A stretch of DNA of 64,000 bases from Leishmania infantum JPCM5 (lineage: Eukaryota; Euglenozoa; Kinetoplastea; Trypanosomatida; Trypanosomatidae), in contig NC_009412.2 of the NCBI RefSeq assembly GCF_000002875.2, forward strand, positions 67,001 to 131,000, given 5' to 3'. The notes beneath the pieces were generated by a model, which searched no databases, was not told the DNA's origin, and was given only the letters and a program-made list of their open reading frames with translations. Numbering within the stretch: position 1 is the first letter of the stretch; the number at the start of each line of letters is the position of its first letter. The translations under genes and the position numbers were made by a program. Shown here piece after piece: positions 53,088-62,326 of the stretch.

Positions 53088-53636
53088 GCGCCGGCGGGTG
53101 CCGGGTGGAGAGAAGCTGGGCTCATGCCGTACGGCAGAGAACGGAGACTTTAGGCAAAGGACTGTCAACGACTATCTGGATGATTGTTGTCTGCGTCGCT
53201 GGTGATAAATCCGCTCTCTGTCGTTGGTGGAGCGTACTCCCTTGCCCCCCTCCCTACCCTTCCTCTCTCTCTGCTCAGACTTCTTTCGTGTTGATCTCCG
53301 CTACTGGGTAGTCTGCCGCTGGGAGTGTGGGGCCCGTACCCGCTCACAGATGTACCAGGAGTACGTTTGTGTGAAGCGGGAAAAAGTCAACAGAACTACT
53401 TTTCGTTTTCGGTTTGCAAGCGGTACTCGTGTGTACAGCATGCTTCGTGCTCCGCCGCTTTTCTGGTTCTCCCTTTTTGGTGCTGCACAGTCCAAGATCT
53501 CGAAGGATATGTTTTAGCCGGACTGCACGGCCGATGTTTCTCCTCATCTCTCGCTTCCTTTGTGTGCGCGCGTGCCTGTGAATGGGCGTTGTCGGTGTCG
53601 GCTGTATGTTGCTCTTGCTCTCTATTTTCTCCCTCG
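53088..53636. other. Spacer between repeat and degenerate retroelement
   Basis: No gene seen. Mixed sequence with T-rich parts. Nothing recognised. Confidence 0.4.
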
Positions 53637-56100
53637 GCCCTGATGCCGGCCACCTCACTTTGATGCCCAGGGGTTTGTACTCACTCTGTGTGGGGAGGTC
53701 AAGGGCCTGCCGCCCGGCCTCCGGCACGGCTGCGAACTCTTGGCTTTCGTGAAGGGGTCTGGACTGGCGCTATGCCCGAGAGACTTGCGCTCACGTTTGT
53801 ACCAGCTTGACGCGAGTGGCCTCGACGACGCAGCACGTATACGCACCCTCCTGTTTTTTCCTGCTGCTGCTGCGTTGTGGTAGTACTGCGCATGATCCAA
53901 GGCCTAGCCGGCACTTTTTAGTCCGGCTCCTGGAATCCTCGACATCAGTCTGCATTCTGCAAGACGAAAAGAAGCACGGCGGTGGCGCCGCGTTGCTCAC
54001 GCAACACGGCATGTGCAGAGGTGTGTGCCCTCCCCTCCGTTCCCAAGGGCAAATGTGTAGCAGAGACGGTCTGGCTTTGCTGCGGTGACCGTGCTCGACG
54101 GATAGTCACCTCACGCCCGGCCACACTGCCAAGGGTGTCCTCGCGGCATGGAAAGTTCTCTCGATCAGGTGCCAAGCGACGTTGCACTCAGTTCTCGCAT
54201 GATTCGTATGGGCGCTAACTAGCGTCGCCCGGTGTGCGACACGAGATGACGACCCGATCGGGCTGGTGCCATTCCGTAGGATGGGCTCAATGACGAATAC
54301 CTGACGTGTGCAAGCGATAGCGACACCACGGCACGGCACACCGCCGACACCGCCACGCAGACGCGGACCTGCGAGGTGTCCCGCAAGGCCACAGCAAAAT
54401 GCACGACGGCGGCCAACAACACCCACAAAGGCGGGCCCTTCTAGTGACGCCGCCTACGCCGCGCTCTGCACGCCAGAGCTGACGCGATGGGAATCAGCTC
54501 ATGTGAGGCTGCTCTGCGCGCCGCCCTCTGCAAGGTGGTGCGCTGGACACTGGAGCACGCCAGGCAGCTGGATGAGCATCCCCCAACACAAGGCGCACAC
54601 GCGCCAGTGCGCGGCACCGCGACCAGCAGCAGCTCTCCGCTGCACGCACGTGCCTAGAGGAGTATCGCCACCCCCGCCTTCTCCGCGTGCACATCCAGCC
54701 CACGCGCCGCATCGGTCCACACGCTGCAGAGGTCAACAAAGTACACACGACTCGGCCTGCCGAGCGCAGGGGGGGGGTCTGTCCCGCACGAATGCGGTCC
54801 GTCAAAGGATCTCCTCCGCTACTCCTACATGGCGCGGCTGGAGTCAGCGTTGCTCCACGGTGCCGCCGCGTGGTCGGATCGTGCTGGTCGGCAACTGCAC
54901 GAAGGCCCTTGCGCACCTTCACGCCCACACAGTAGCAGTCGTCGTGGGTACCCCAAAATACGCACACAGCGGGCACCTACTCGAAGAGGCCAAGTTCCTG
55001 CCCCGGACCCCACAGCGCTGTTGTGCCGCACCTGCCTGCATCCGTCCGCGGCCACGCCAGGAGGCCGCCTTGCGCACTTGGCGTGGGGATGGGTGCACGC
55101 GCCGCATGGCAGTGCCGTCACAACGCCTCCGCAGCTCTCACGCCGGCGTGCAGGCATCGACACCCCTCGGTGCTCCGCACGCCCGTTGCGCAGCTCTCCC
55201 CTACCCGCTGGTGCACAGATGGTGCAGCACAGACACACAGCAGGTCACGTGCCGCCGTGATGCTCTATCGCGATCATGCACGCACAGATGCGCACGGGCA
55301 AGGGGCGGCGGCGCCCTTGCGTGCCGCGACAGCACCCAGCCTGCAGCAGTGGTGTCCACGCCTCACCTGCGGCGACAAAGAGAAGCACGTGTGGCCGCCC
55401 TTGCTGCGGGGTCGCTCTGCCGCCCTCATGGCACCCGACACGGCCCCCGCAACCATGGAGGACGGCTTGGTGCGACGGACCTGTGCACGTGCGCTGGCGC
55501 GACGGTGGCCCGTCGCGCGCGCCTCACATTTCAGCGTGCCGGTGGTCATTGTGTATGGAAACACAAGGACACAGGTGACAGTCTTGCCGAATCGGCAATG
55601 CCAGAGAGGCGCCGACGCCAACTGCACGGATGACGGACCCGGTCACCCGTCTCCAGCGCCCGGTCGACATTCACCGAAACTGCACGACGGATCCCACCGC
55701 CTTTGCCCCCGCGCAGGAACCTGGGCGCTGCCCGCGAGGATGAAGGCGTGCAGTCCAACCGAGTGTATCTGGCGCCGACTGCGCAGCGCGTATGTAACGA
55801 TGGGACGGGAAAGGACAAGAAGAGCCTGTCTGGTGCACGGCCCGATACCATGGCAGGACGGCTCGTCCCAGACACGACCGGGATGTGGCCGTAGTGCAGT
55901 GGAGTTCGGCGGACTGTGATCGTGTATGCGTGTGCGCTTGCTCACTTGCTCGTGCTAGAGTGGCCACGTCGAAAACGAAAGAAAGCGCCTCGGAAGTGCG
56001 CTCTCCGTGTGCGCACGCAATGCCATCGCGTGCATCAGTGGTGTCCATGCCTGTCAACACGGGGAACGCGAAGGGAAAGCAGGGACGACTGCGATGGTGC
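53637..56100 (+). mobile_element. Degenerate ingi/L1Tc-related element (DIRE)
   Basis: A decayed non-LTR retrotransposon, readable only in pieces on the + strand and in different frames. It opens with CCCTGATGCCGGCC and the ingi-type 5' region. There the 2A-like site has degraded to RCGSTAHDPRP (about 53880-53910). Fragments then follow in the expected order: VVRWTLEHARQLD (54535-54573) after the RT active-site region, RRIGPHAAEVNK (54705-54740) of the RT palm/thumb, MARLESALLHGAAAW (54829-54873) at the thumb, and a stretch ending LLEEAKFLP (about 54885-55007). RNase H pieces follow: WCTDGAAQTHSRSRAAVM (55209 on, with the first catalytic Asp) and GGHCVWKHKDTGDSLAE (about 55541-55595). The AP endonuclease and N-terminal RT are mostly missing, so an internal deletion is likely. 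The ends are approximate. Confidence 0.7.
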
Positions 56101-56257
56101 TTCACTGGTTAGCCTCAGCTTTTCTTCCACTTAAGCTGAGCGTGCACCTCTTGCTCGTCTCCATCTCTCGCTGCTGACGCGTGCAGTGCCAACTGTGCAC
56201 ACTCCACCGGAGATGGTCACCGTAGGACCCCCACTGGTGTGGTGGGCGGTAATGTGG
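56101..56257. other. Short stretch before first assembly join
   Basis: May be the 3' end of the degenerate element or its flank. Nothing recognised. The single n follows at 56258. Confidence 0.3.
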
Positions 56258-56258
56258 N
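56258..56258. other. Assembly join (single n)
   Basis: The only ambiguous bases in the window are here and at 60675. It lies at the border between + strand sequence and a block of minus-strand genes, and it cuts a minus-strand reading frame. Read it as a gap of unknown size. Confidence 0.85.
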
Positions 56259-57309
56259 CCCATCCCTGTGGTAGCTCCATGAGAAGAAGATGCAGGAAGC
56301 GCACGAGGGACAGATCGGCTGACTTGCCAGTGCGACCCAGAGAACGCACTGCGGAGATCGCGGCGTGCGTAAAATCGAGCTGGGCACGGGGAGGGAGGGC
56401 CTGGAACAGTGACAAGGCCGCCTCTGTCCAACCGCTTTCCTCGTGCAAGCATGCGCGGTCGATCACTGCCTGTTGGAGGTCGGTGAAGTTCTCGTGCTGG
56501 ACGATGAGCTCCGGGCGGTGCTTCAACAAGTACCGCAGGCTATCAAGCAGATCCGCCTCCTCATCACGGTGCTGAGTGGGGTTCCGAAGGGCAGCCTCCA
56601 ACACACGCAGGCATTCGTCGTCACAGTGCATGGCAGCGGCGGCCCCACCACCCCCGTGTGGCAAACTGTCGAGGATCTCGAGACTCTCCCAGGCGCCATT
56701 CTGCACGTCGTTGCCAAACTGCAGGTGGTTCACCTCGCCCGATACATCCGGCTTCCGCAGTGGCGACAGTGAGAGCGCTGGTATGGCGTCCTCTTGCCGC
56801 TGCGCCGCGGTGATATGGTGAGTCGATTCAACCACTTCAGTCATGTGCCTCATGAGCTCGCCCCACTGCTCCACCGCCGCAGACGGCGCTTCACCAGGTA
56901 CGTAGGTGTGGTGTTTGCCTTCTGTGTGCGCAGCGTGCAGGCAGGCAGCCTCTCCCGACCACCACGCCGTGTCTCGCGCAAGTGCCTCTGGTGTTTCGTA
57001 GGTCTCAAGGAAGCCCTGGCATAGCACGTGCATCGCCTGCACAGTCGGCGTTTGCGCAAGTGACACAGATGGGCCGCTCTGCACCGCCAAGCGCGAGACG
57101 GCAGCCGCGGTGGACACGCCATCGAGCGCGGAGGAGCAAAGAAGCGATGTCGACGGAACGGTGCCCCCACCACCGCTGCCTTTGCAGCTACCGCTGTGAC
57201 CACTCGCGGCGTGTCGAACGACTTGATCCAGGCTAGCCGAGTGAGTTGACCACGGCGGGCGATGCATCCGGCGAGTGAGGGAGGAGGCTTGTGCTCGTTC
57301 ACGCTCCAA
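56259..57309 (-). CDS. Hypothetical protein, C-terminus cut by assembly join
   Basis: Encodes about 350 residues up to the join. The open frame continues by chance for 42 residues past the n, but those are not trustworthy. The N-terminal 90 residues are Ser/Gly-rich. The rest is helical and Leu/Glu/His-rich, with stretches such as CLRVLEAALRNPTQHRDEEA, LLDSLRYLLKHRPEL and LSLVRFLHLLLMELPQGW, which resemble helical-repeat hairpins. No named domain recognised. The ATG at 57309 is the first in frame; a second is 14 codons later. It is on the minus strand, unlike all genes left of 56258. Confidence 0.65.
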
Positions 57310-58632
57310 CCACTATGGAGCAACCTGAAGACTGCATGTAAGGCAGCGAAAATACGTGTATAGAAGGGGGAGAAGTGCCGGCGCTTTATTCTGCGTGTAC
57401 GCCGAGCTCAATATCTCGGACCAACCGTAAGCTCAACGTCAACGAAAGCAACGGACGGCACCTCTGGCAGACGTGCGGTGGAGGCGAAAGGTGCAGTGAG
57501 GCTGCCGCTCCGGGTCGGCGCGCTCGATATGTGTCACTTGCCTATACGCGGCTTCTCTATTACAGGCACACACGCCGCGTTGTCCTCGGTATCAGTACGG
57601 CGACGGTGACTCTCACCTTTCGTCGTGTGTGAAACCGCCGTGCGCATAAAATGTTTTGTGTTTTGGAAGTGCGCATGTGGAGGCAGCGATGGAGGTAGAC
57701 GGTGGGAGGACGGAGGAAAAGAGAAGTGAACGAAGAAGACGCCGGCGCTCCACTGCCTGTGCCGCATCACCGCCTACTTGCCACGCAAACATACATGACA
57801 TCCACAGAGAAAGCGGGTGCGAATCATGTGAGAGCTCCAGTGAAAGGATGTCCAAATACTCTTCGAAGCGGCGAAGCCGCGCAGCTCATCAGCCGGCGTG
57901 GCCGCCGCGCTTTGAAAAGTCGATCTCACCTCCTCACACGCCCAGCGACGGGCCCCGGCGAGTGCTCTGCTCTCCCGCAGACCTCGACTTCGCTCTTTTC
58001 TTCATCGTTTTCTTCTCGGAGACCCGTATGCAGAGAAGCGATGCGTCCTCGCAGCGGACAGAGCTGGTGTGGGTCACTGCACTGGCGGAGCGCTTACCCA
58101 CAAGCATAAGGTGCGTGTCGATCTTCGACTGCACCACCTAAACGTCAAAAAAAAAAGAAAAAAAACTAATCAGCTACACATCACACATGAATACTCTAGT
58201 GAAAAGAGCGCAACAGACACGTACGTACAAGCACACCCATACGCAGCTTGTGCACCTCGCAGTCCAGGCGCGGGTTTGAGAGCTCATGAGAGGCGAGCGG
58301 ATAAAGGGGCCCACAACCAGTCATGTCGCCTTCCTCGTCTACCTAAAAGCAATACACAACACGCACGCATGAATAAATGAAAAGCGGATAAGAAAGAGAC
58401 GGCAAAGGGCAATGTCCCGCTCCCAATCCGCCAAGCAGACACCAAGACATCAGAAGTCCGCACTCAACTGTAAACACGCAAGGCGCCACCGGTTCACCTC
58501 CTCCATGTGTCTCTCCGTGGGCCGTGCTGTAGGAGAGCGGCAGCGCTTTCCTTCTCTATTGTGGCGCTCTCCTCTCCCGTTCTCTTTCGCGTACAATACG
58601 GATGCTGCCCATTTTTGTTTGCGCGCTAATCC
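57310..58632. other. Spacer between minus-strand genes
   Basis: About 1.3 kb with no gene supported. The minus strand is pyrimidine-rich at parts (for example the complement of 57700-57760 and 58140-58165), which fits a minus-strand transcription unit in this contig. Confidence 0.45.
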
Positions 58633-59526
58633 TCACGCGGCGGAGGACTTGTTGCTCTCCGAAGCAACAAGCGGGCCACGGAATGTGTAGTTAACCTCCG
58701 GCCTTGCCTTCGACAGCGGTGAGTACTCCGATTTCGGTAGCTCCATCGTACAGGCATACTCGCCGTACATGTCCCGCAACGGGGTGGCGCTAAGGAAGTA
58801 CGGGTTCTTGCGCAGCGGGTAGTCGGTGATGGTACCGTACGGCGTAGACCACGCCGGGAACCAGCAAGCAGAGAAGAGGCTGAACGTCTCGCCTGGGCGG
58901 ATGCCGTAGACATGGTAGTCGAAGCGGCGGCACCACTCCCGCTTGTACGCGGTGTATTTGGCCCACAACTCTTTTTTCCGCTCCAGCCGCTCCTTCGACT
59001 CCATCACGCCAAACTTTCTACACTCGTAGTCGTTCGGCAGGAAACCGGAGAGACGAAACATGCTACGGTACCAGAAGCACATGTCGGCGAAGATGAAGGT
59101 GCCAAAGGAAACGAAGAAGCGGGTGGACGGGTGCAAGCGGGTGTGGCGCAGCGACGCCTTGGAGCGCACCCACATGCTGTAGCTGAACCCTAGGAAAGCA
59201 GCGATGCCGTGCTCGTACATGCGCACGCCGGCGGCCGTGTTAATGATAGAAGGGGTGTTTTCGATCACCGGAAATGGTGTGCCCATAATATGGCGTGTGA
59301 GGTTAAAGTTGGTGTAGTCAGCGTTCGTGATGGTCCGGTACACGTGGTCACGACGCTCAATGGAAAGAGACGTGCGCCAGAGCTGAAACGACTTCCACGC
59401 TAGTTGCTCCTGGTCGGAGAGCTCGCGTTCGGTGCTAGGGGCGTAGCGGGTGTGCTCAGTCGCCACAAAGATCGGCTTTCCGGTCACGTCTACACCTCCG
59501 GTGCCGAGTTCCGCTGCTGTCGCCAT
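58633..59526 (-). CDS. Conserved-type membrane protein, possibly mitochondrial
   Basis: Encodes 297 residues. After a 90-residue charged N-terminus, two hydrophobic stretches appear at about 103-118 (GIAAFLGFSYSMWV) and 134-152 (FFVSFGTFIFADMCFWY). A long, charged, aromatic-rich C-terminal part follows (WAKYTAYKREWCRRFDYHVY, TPYGTITDYPLRKNPYFLS). High Tyr/Trp/Arg content, two short TM segments and no signal peptide resemble accessory subunits of mitochondrial respiratory complexes in kinetoplastids, but I cannot name a subunit. Frame and codon use are clean, and the stop at 58633-58635 is clear. It lies in the block of opposite-strand genes between the two joins. Confidence 0.8.
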   Translation of the reverse strand: MATAAELGTGGVDVTGKPIFVATEHTRYAPSTERELSDQEQLAWKSFQLWRTSLSIERRDHVYRTITNADYTNFNLTRHIMGTPFPVIENTPSIINTAAGVRMYEHGIAAFLGFSYSMWVRSKASLRHTRLHPSTRFFVSFGTFIFADMCFWYRSMFRLSGFLPNDYECRKFGVMESKERLERKKELWAKYTAYKREWCRRFDYHVYGIRPGETFSLFSACWFPAWSTPYGTITDYPLRKNPYFLSATPLRDMYGEYACTMELPKSEYSPLSKARPEVNYTFRGPLVASESNKSSAA

Positions 59527-60322
59527 TCTACACTACTTTCCCGATCGATTGAGGCTGCGCTGCACGAACAGACACTAGCGCCTTCCTTTCTTCCTGCACT
59601 TCACGGGAGGAAGCAGCAGTCGGGGGGACGGGAGGAGAGGCGCAGGCCCACCTGTTGCTTTCAGTACTCTCAGTCGACAACGCCGCGGTTGCTGCGCAGC
59701 GTTGTTTCTAGACATAAAACGATGATGGTGTAGCGGCGCCCTGTATCTCCTCGGTGGTTGAGTGCGTCGCTGTGCTGCTAATAATGATGATCCGCCTCGA
59801 CCGCTACTTCCGGTTTAACGTCGTCCTTTCCTCTTGTTGCCCTTGCGCACACGCACACACAAGAAGATCCGGGCTGAGGCACAGGACGCACCAGAGGCAC
59901 ACCCGCTGTCTGCTACACGCGAACGAAATAAAACCAGGTGTGCACGTGCGTGTTCCTAATGTGCTGTCGAAGGCACCCAGAGGAAGAAGGTGAGATGAGG
60001 TGTGCGCAGAGAGCATGAAGACTAATGAGGAGGTGCCACAGCATGAGTGCGCTCCACACAGATAAGCCTGGCGTCTGGCCCCTCCCACCTTTTTCGCGTG
60101 GGGGTAGGGAGGGGAGGGCCGCGAGAAGACCGAGTCGTGCACAGACGTGCACACACACGCTGGTGAGTGAGCTGATGAAGGGTTACCTGTCGCGCAGAGT
60201 GCGCACCGCACGCACTCGCCCCAGAGAGGAAGAGAAGCCGTCGTGCAGAGCTTCCAGCGCGTGCTTGGTTCTGCGCAGCAGCCTGAGGCGGCGCTGGAGC
60301 CCGGCTTCATTGCATAAGGAAG
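59527..60322. other. Spacer between minus-strand genes
   Basis: No gene seen. If the contig is reversed, this is the normal spacer between a membrane-protein gene and the 297-residue gene. Confidence 0.4.
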
Positions 60323-60674
60323 CTACTTTACTTTTTGCAGAGAGAGGGGGGGGGAGTTGCGGAAGACGAGCACGCTTCTCAGCACGAGTGGCGCCCTATC
60401 GTTCTTCTTTGGATGGGGCGTGATGTTGTCCACCAACACGCGCGTGGAGACGCACACGGAAAGCATCAAGCAAACAGTGAGAAGTACAAAGGCACCGAGG
60501 AAGCTGCCATGCGTAGTGTCCGCGTCATCGCGTCGCATCAGGCACAACAGAAAGGGAGCCCATGAAACGAGGTGTAGAGGACAGCATAAGATGACGATGA
60601 CCTGCCTGAACCCCGTGTGGCGCCAAGTCGAAAAAAGAAGCCTTCTCGACTCGACAATGCACACGAGCAAGTTG
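60323..60674 (-). CDS. C-terminal fragment of a membrane protein, 5' end lost at join
   Basis: A minus-strand frame enters from the join at 60675 and stops at 60323-60325, giving about 116 residues. Two hydrophobic segments are visible: VIVILCCPLHLVSWAPFLLCL and SFLGAFVLLTVCLMLSVCV. They are separated by a charged loop (MRRDDADTTHGS). The tail is basic and Pro-containing. The residues read to the right of the join in this frame are shadow of the katanin gene and do not belong. No family recognised. Confidence 0.5.
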
Positions 60675-60675
60675 N
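60675..60675. other. Assembly join (single n)
   Basis: Cuts a minus-strand frame on its left and the katanin-like frame on its right. The two sides cannot be continuous, because the AAA core upstream of the EHEASRR motif is absent. Treat it as a gap of unknown length. Confidence 0.9.
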
Positions 60676-61204
60676 GCGGCGGCACGAGCACGAGGCCTCG
60701 CGACGGGCAAAGGGCACGCTGCTGGCGCAGATGGACGGTGTCGGGGTGGACACCGACAAGATCGTCATGGTGCTCGGCGCGACGAATCACCCGTGGGACA
60801 TCGATGAAGCGATGCGCCGCCGCCTTGAAAAGCGCATCTACATACCCCTGCCCGATGCGGCGGACCGCGTGGAGCTGTTCAAGATCAACACAAAGTCTAT
60901 CAAGCTGGGCAGTGATGTCGACTTTGTGAAGCTGTCCCAATTGCTAGAGGGCCGCCACTACAGCGGCGCCGACATCACGAACCTGGTGCGAGATGCGGCT
61001 ATGATGACTATGCGGCGCTTCATGAAGGAGGCGGACAAGACAACGTTGAAGGAAAACGCGGCGGAGATTGGCCGGCAGGTGGCGGAGCAGCCCATCAACA
61101 TGAGTGACTTTCTGGCCGCCATGAAGAAGGTCCCGAGCAGCATCAACGCCGACAACATCAAGAAGTTCGAAGCGTGGAAGAAGGAATTTGAACTGAACAT
61201 TTAG
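60676..61204 (+). CDS. Katanin p60-like AAA ATPase, C-terminal part
   Basis: About 175 residues from the join to the stop. They begin at the segment after Walker B (RRHEHEASRRAKGTLLAQMDG). Sensor-1 follows as VLGATNHPWDIDEAMRRRLE with its Asn, then the pore-distal KRIYIPLPDAADRVELF and the sensor-2 helix region around YSGADITNLVRDAAMMTMRR. The C-terminus (MSDFLAAMKKVPSSINADNI then KKFEAWKKEFELNI) has the conserved helix of the meiotic clade (katanin, spastin, fidgetin, VPS4). The SSIN-x5-KFEAWKKEFE end is typical of katanin p60, which severs microtubules. Walker A, Walker B and the N-terminal MIT-like domain are missing because of the join, not because of a real truncation. Confidence 0.88.
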
Positions 61205-62326
61205 AAGCCAGGGCGGTAAACGTAGGTGCACGCTTTCTTCTGCGGTCGTTTTGGTTGTGGCTCAGTGTCGCCTCACTCATCTGCTCATGTCCTCCCTCCC
61301 TCCTTCCCTTCCCTCCCCTTCCCACGCAGATACCGATGAGAGACACGGTCGAAGGTGTTGAAACGCGTCCTGCCGGGACTAGGGTGGAGGCGAAATGGGC
61401 GAGGAGGGAGGGGGAGGGCTAACGGGGACTGCAGGTGTCATGGCGGACTGGTAGAGGTGCAGATGGGTGGATGTGTATGTGTGCCTTTGCTTGGCATTCC
61501 TCCACCCTTCAATCGCTCTTCTCCCCCCCCCTCTAGCCGTCTGTCAACTTGCGTGATTCCTTGTCCTATGTATGGTGCTTTTTTTTTACCTCTGTTTTCC
61601 TGTGGCGCGTGCGCGTTTACCGGGCTAGAAGTTGAGTCTGTGTTTTCTACATGTGCGCGCTTGTGGGTTCGAGGCGCACACAACGAAAGAGGCAAGGAGC
61701 GCGCACTGGGGCGAAGGGTGCGGCCGCAGCGTGTGCTGTCTGGTGCTTCGACTTACGGCCTCTCGCAAATACTGCGTGCGTGTGCGTGGTGCCTGCACCT
61801 CTTTCCATCTCGCGCAGCAAGGATCTGCCGTGGCATGCGTTCTGCGCACGTGCCGTGCATGAGCTTTATGAGGAAGGGGACCTGCTGGCTCTGAGCCCGC
61901 ACCCCCCCTCTCCCCTCTCCCCAGTGCCCACTCACTACACCACGGTATGTTCGATGACCTGAGGTTATCCTTTGACGCCTCCCTCTCCCTCTCCCTCTCA
62001 TTCCATCGTACACTGATCGTCTTTGTCCTTCTGCTTCTTTCAATGCCGCTGCTGCGGTTTACCCCAAGTAAGTTGCGGTACGTGGGAGAGCCTATCTCTG
62101 CGCGTGTTCATGTGTGTCGGGCGCGTGTGTGTGTGTGCCTTGCTGAATCTACTGCGTCGCCATCCGGCACACTCACGCACCGAATCGCGCACGACCACGA
62201 GCAGAAAGGGGGCTTGTGGAGCGTCTGCTGCACACTTGCTCCTCCCTCCTATTCTTCACGTTTTTGTTTGGTTCGTTCGCCCACAGATAGAGAGCGGGGA
62301 GGTCGCTCAGAGAGGCCCTGGCCGCC
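61205..62326. other. Spacer and leader of the coiled-coil gene
   Basis: No gene seen. C/T-rich at 61285-61325 and 62235-62285. The second ends in CCACAG (AG at 62285-62286), a good trans-splice acceptor 40 bases before the ATG at 62327. Confidence 0.55.
62285..62286 (+). promoter_or_regulatory. Candidate trans-splice acceptor AG
   Basis: A long T/C tract (62237-62284) ends in CCCACAG. This is the usual layout of a spliced-leader acceptor and supports the start chosen for the gene at 62327. Confidence 0.6.

Noticed and set aside
54308..55633. Plus-strand open frame of 441 codons as a gene
   Set aside because: Composition is Arg/Ala/Cys-rich without a coherent domain, and retroelement motifs switch between this frame and others. 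It is part of the degenerate element.
56131..56258. C-terminal 42 codons of the minus-strand frame left of the join
   Set aside because: They lie on the other side of the n and show no continuity with the helical protein to the right. The open frame is chance.
56259..59526. True divergent strand-switch region
   Set aside because: Strand changes coincide exactly with the two n joins, so a reversed contig is the simpler reading. It is kept only as the alternative in the finding.
61655..61680. Possible tRNA T-loop (GTGGGTTCGAGGC)
   Set aside because: No matching acceptor stem, A box or anticodon arm could be drawn around it.
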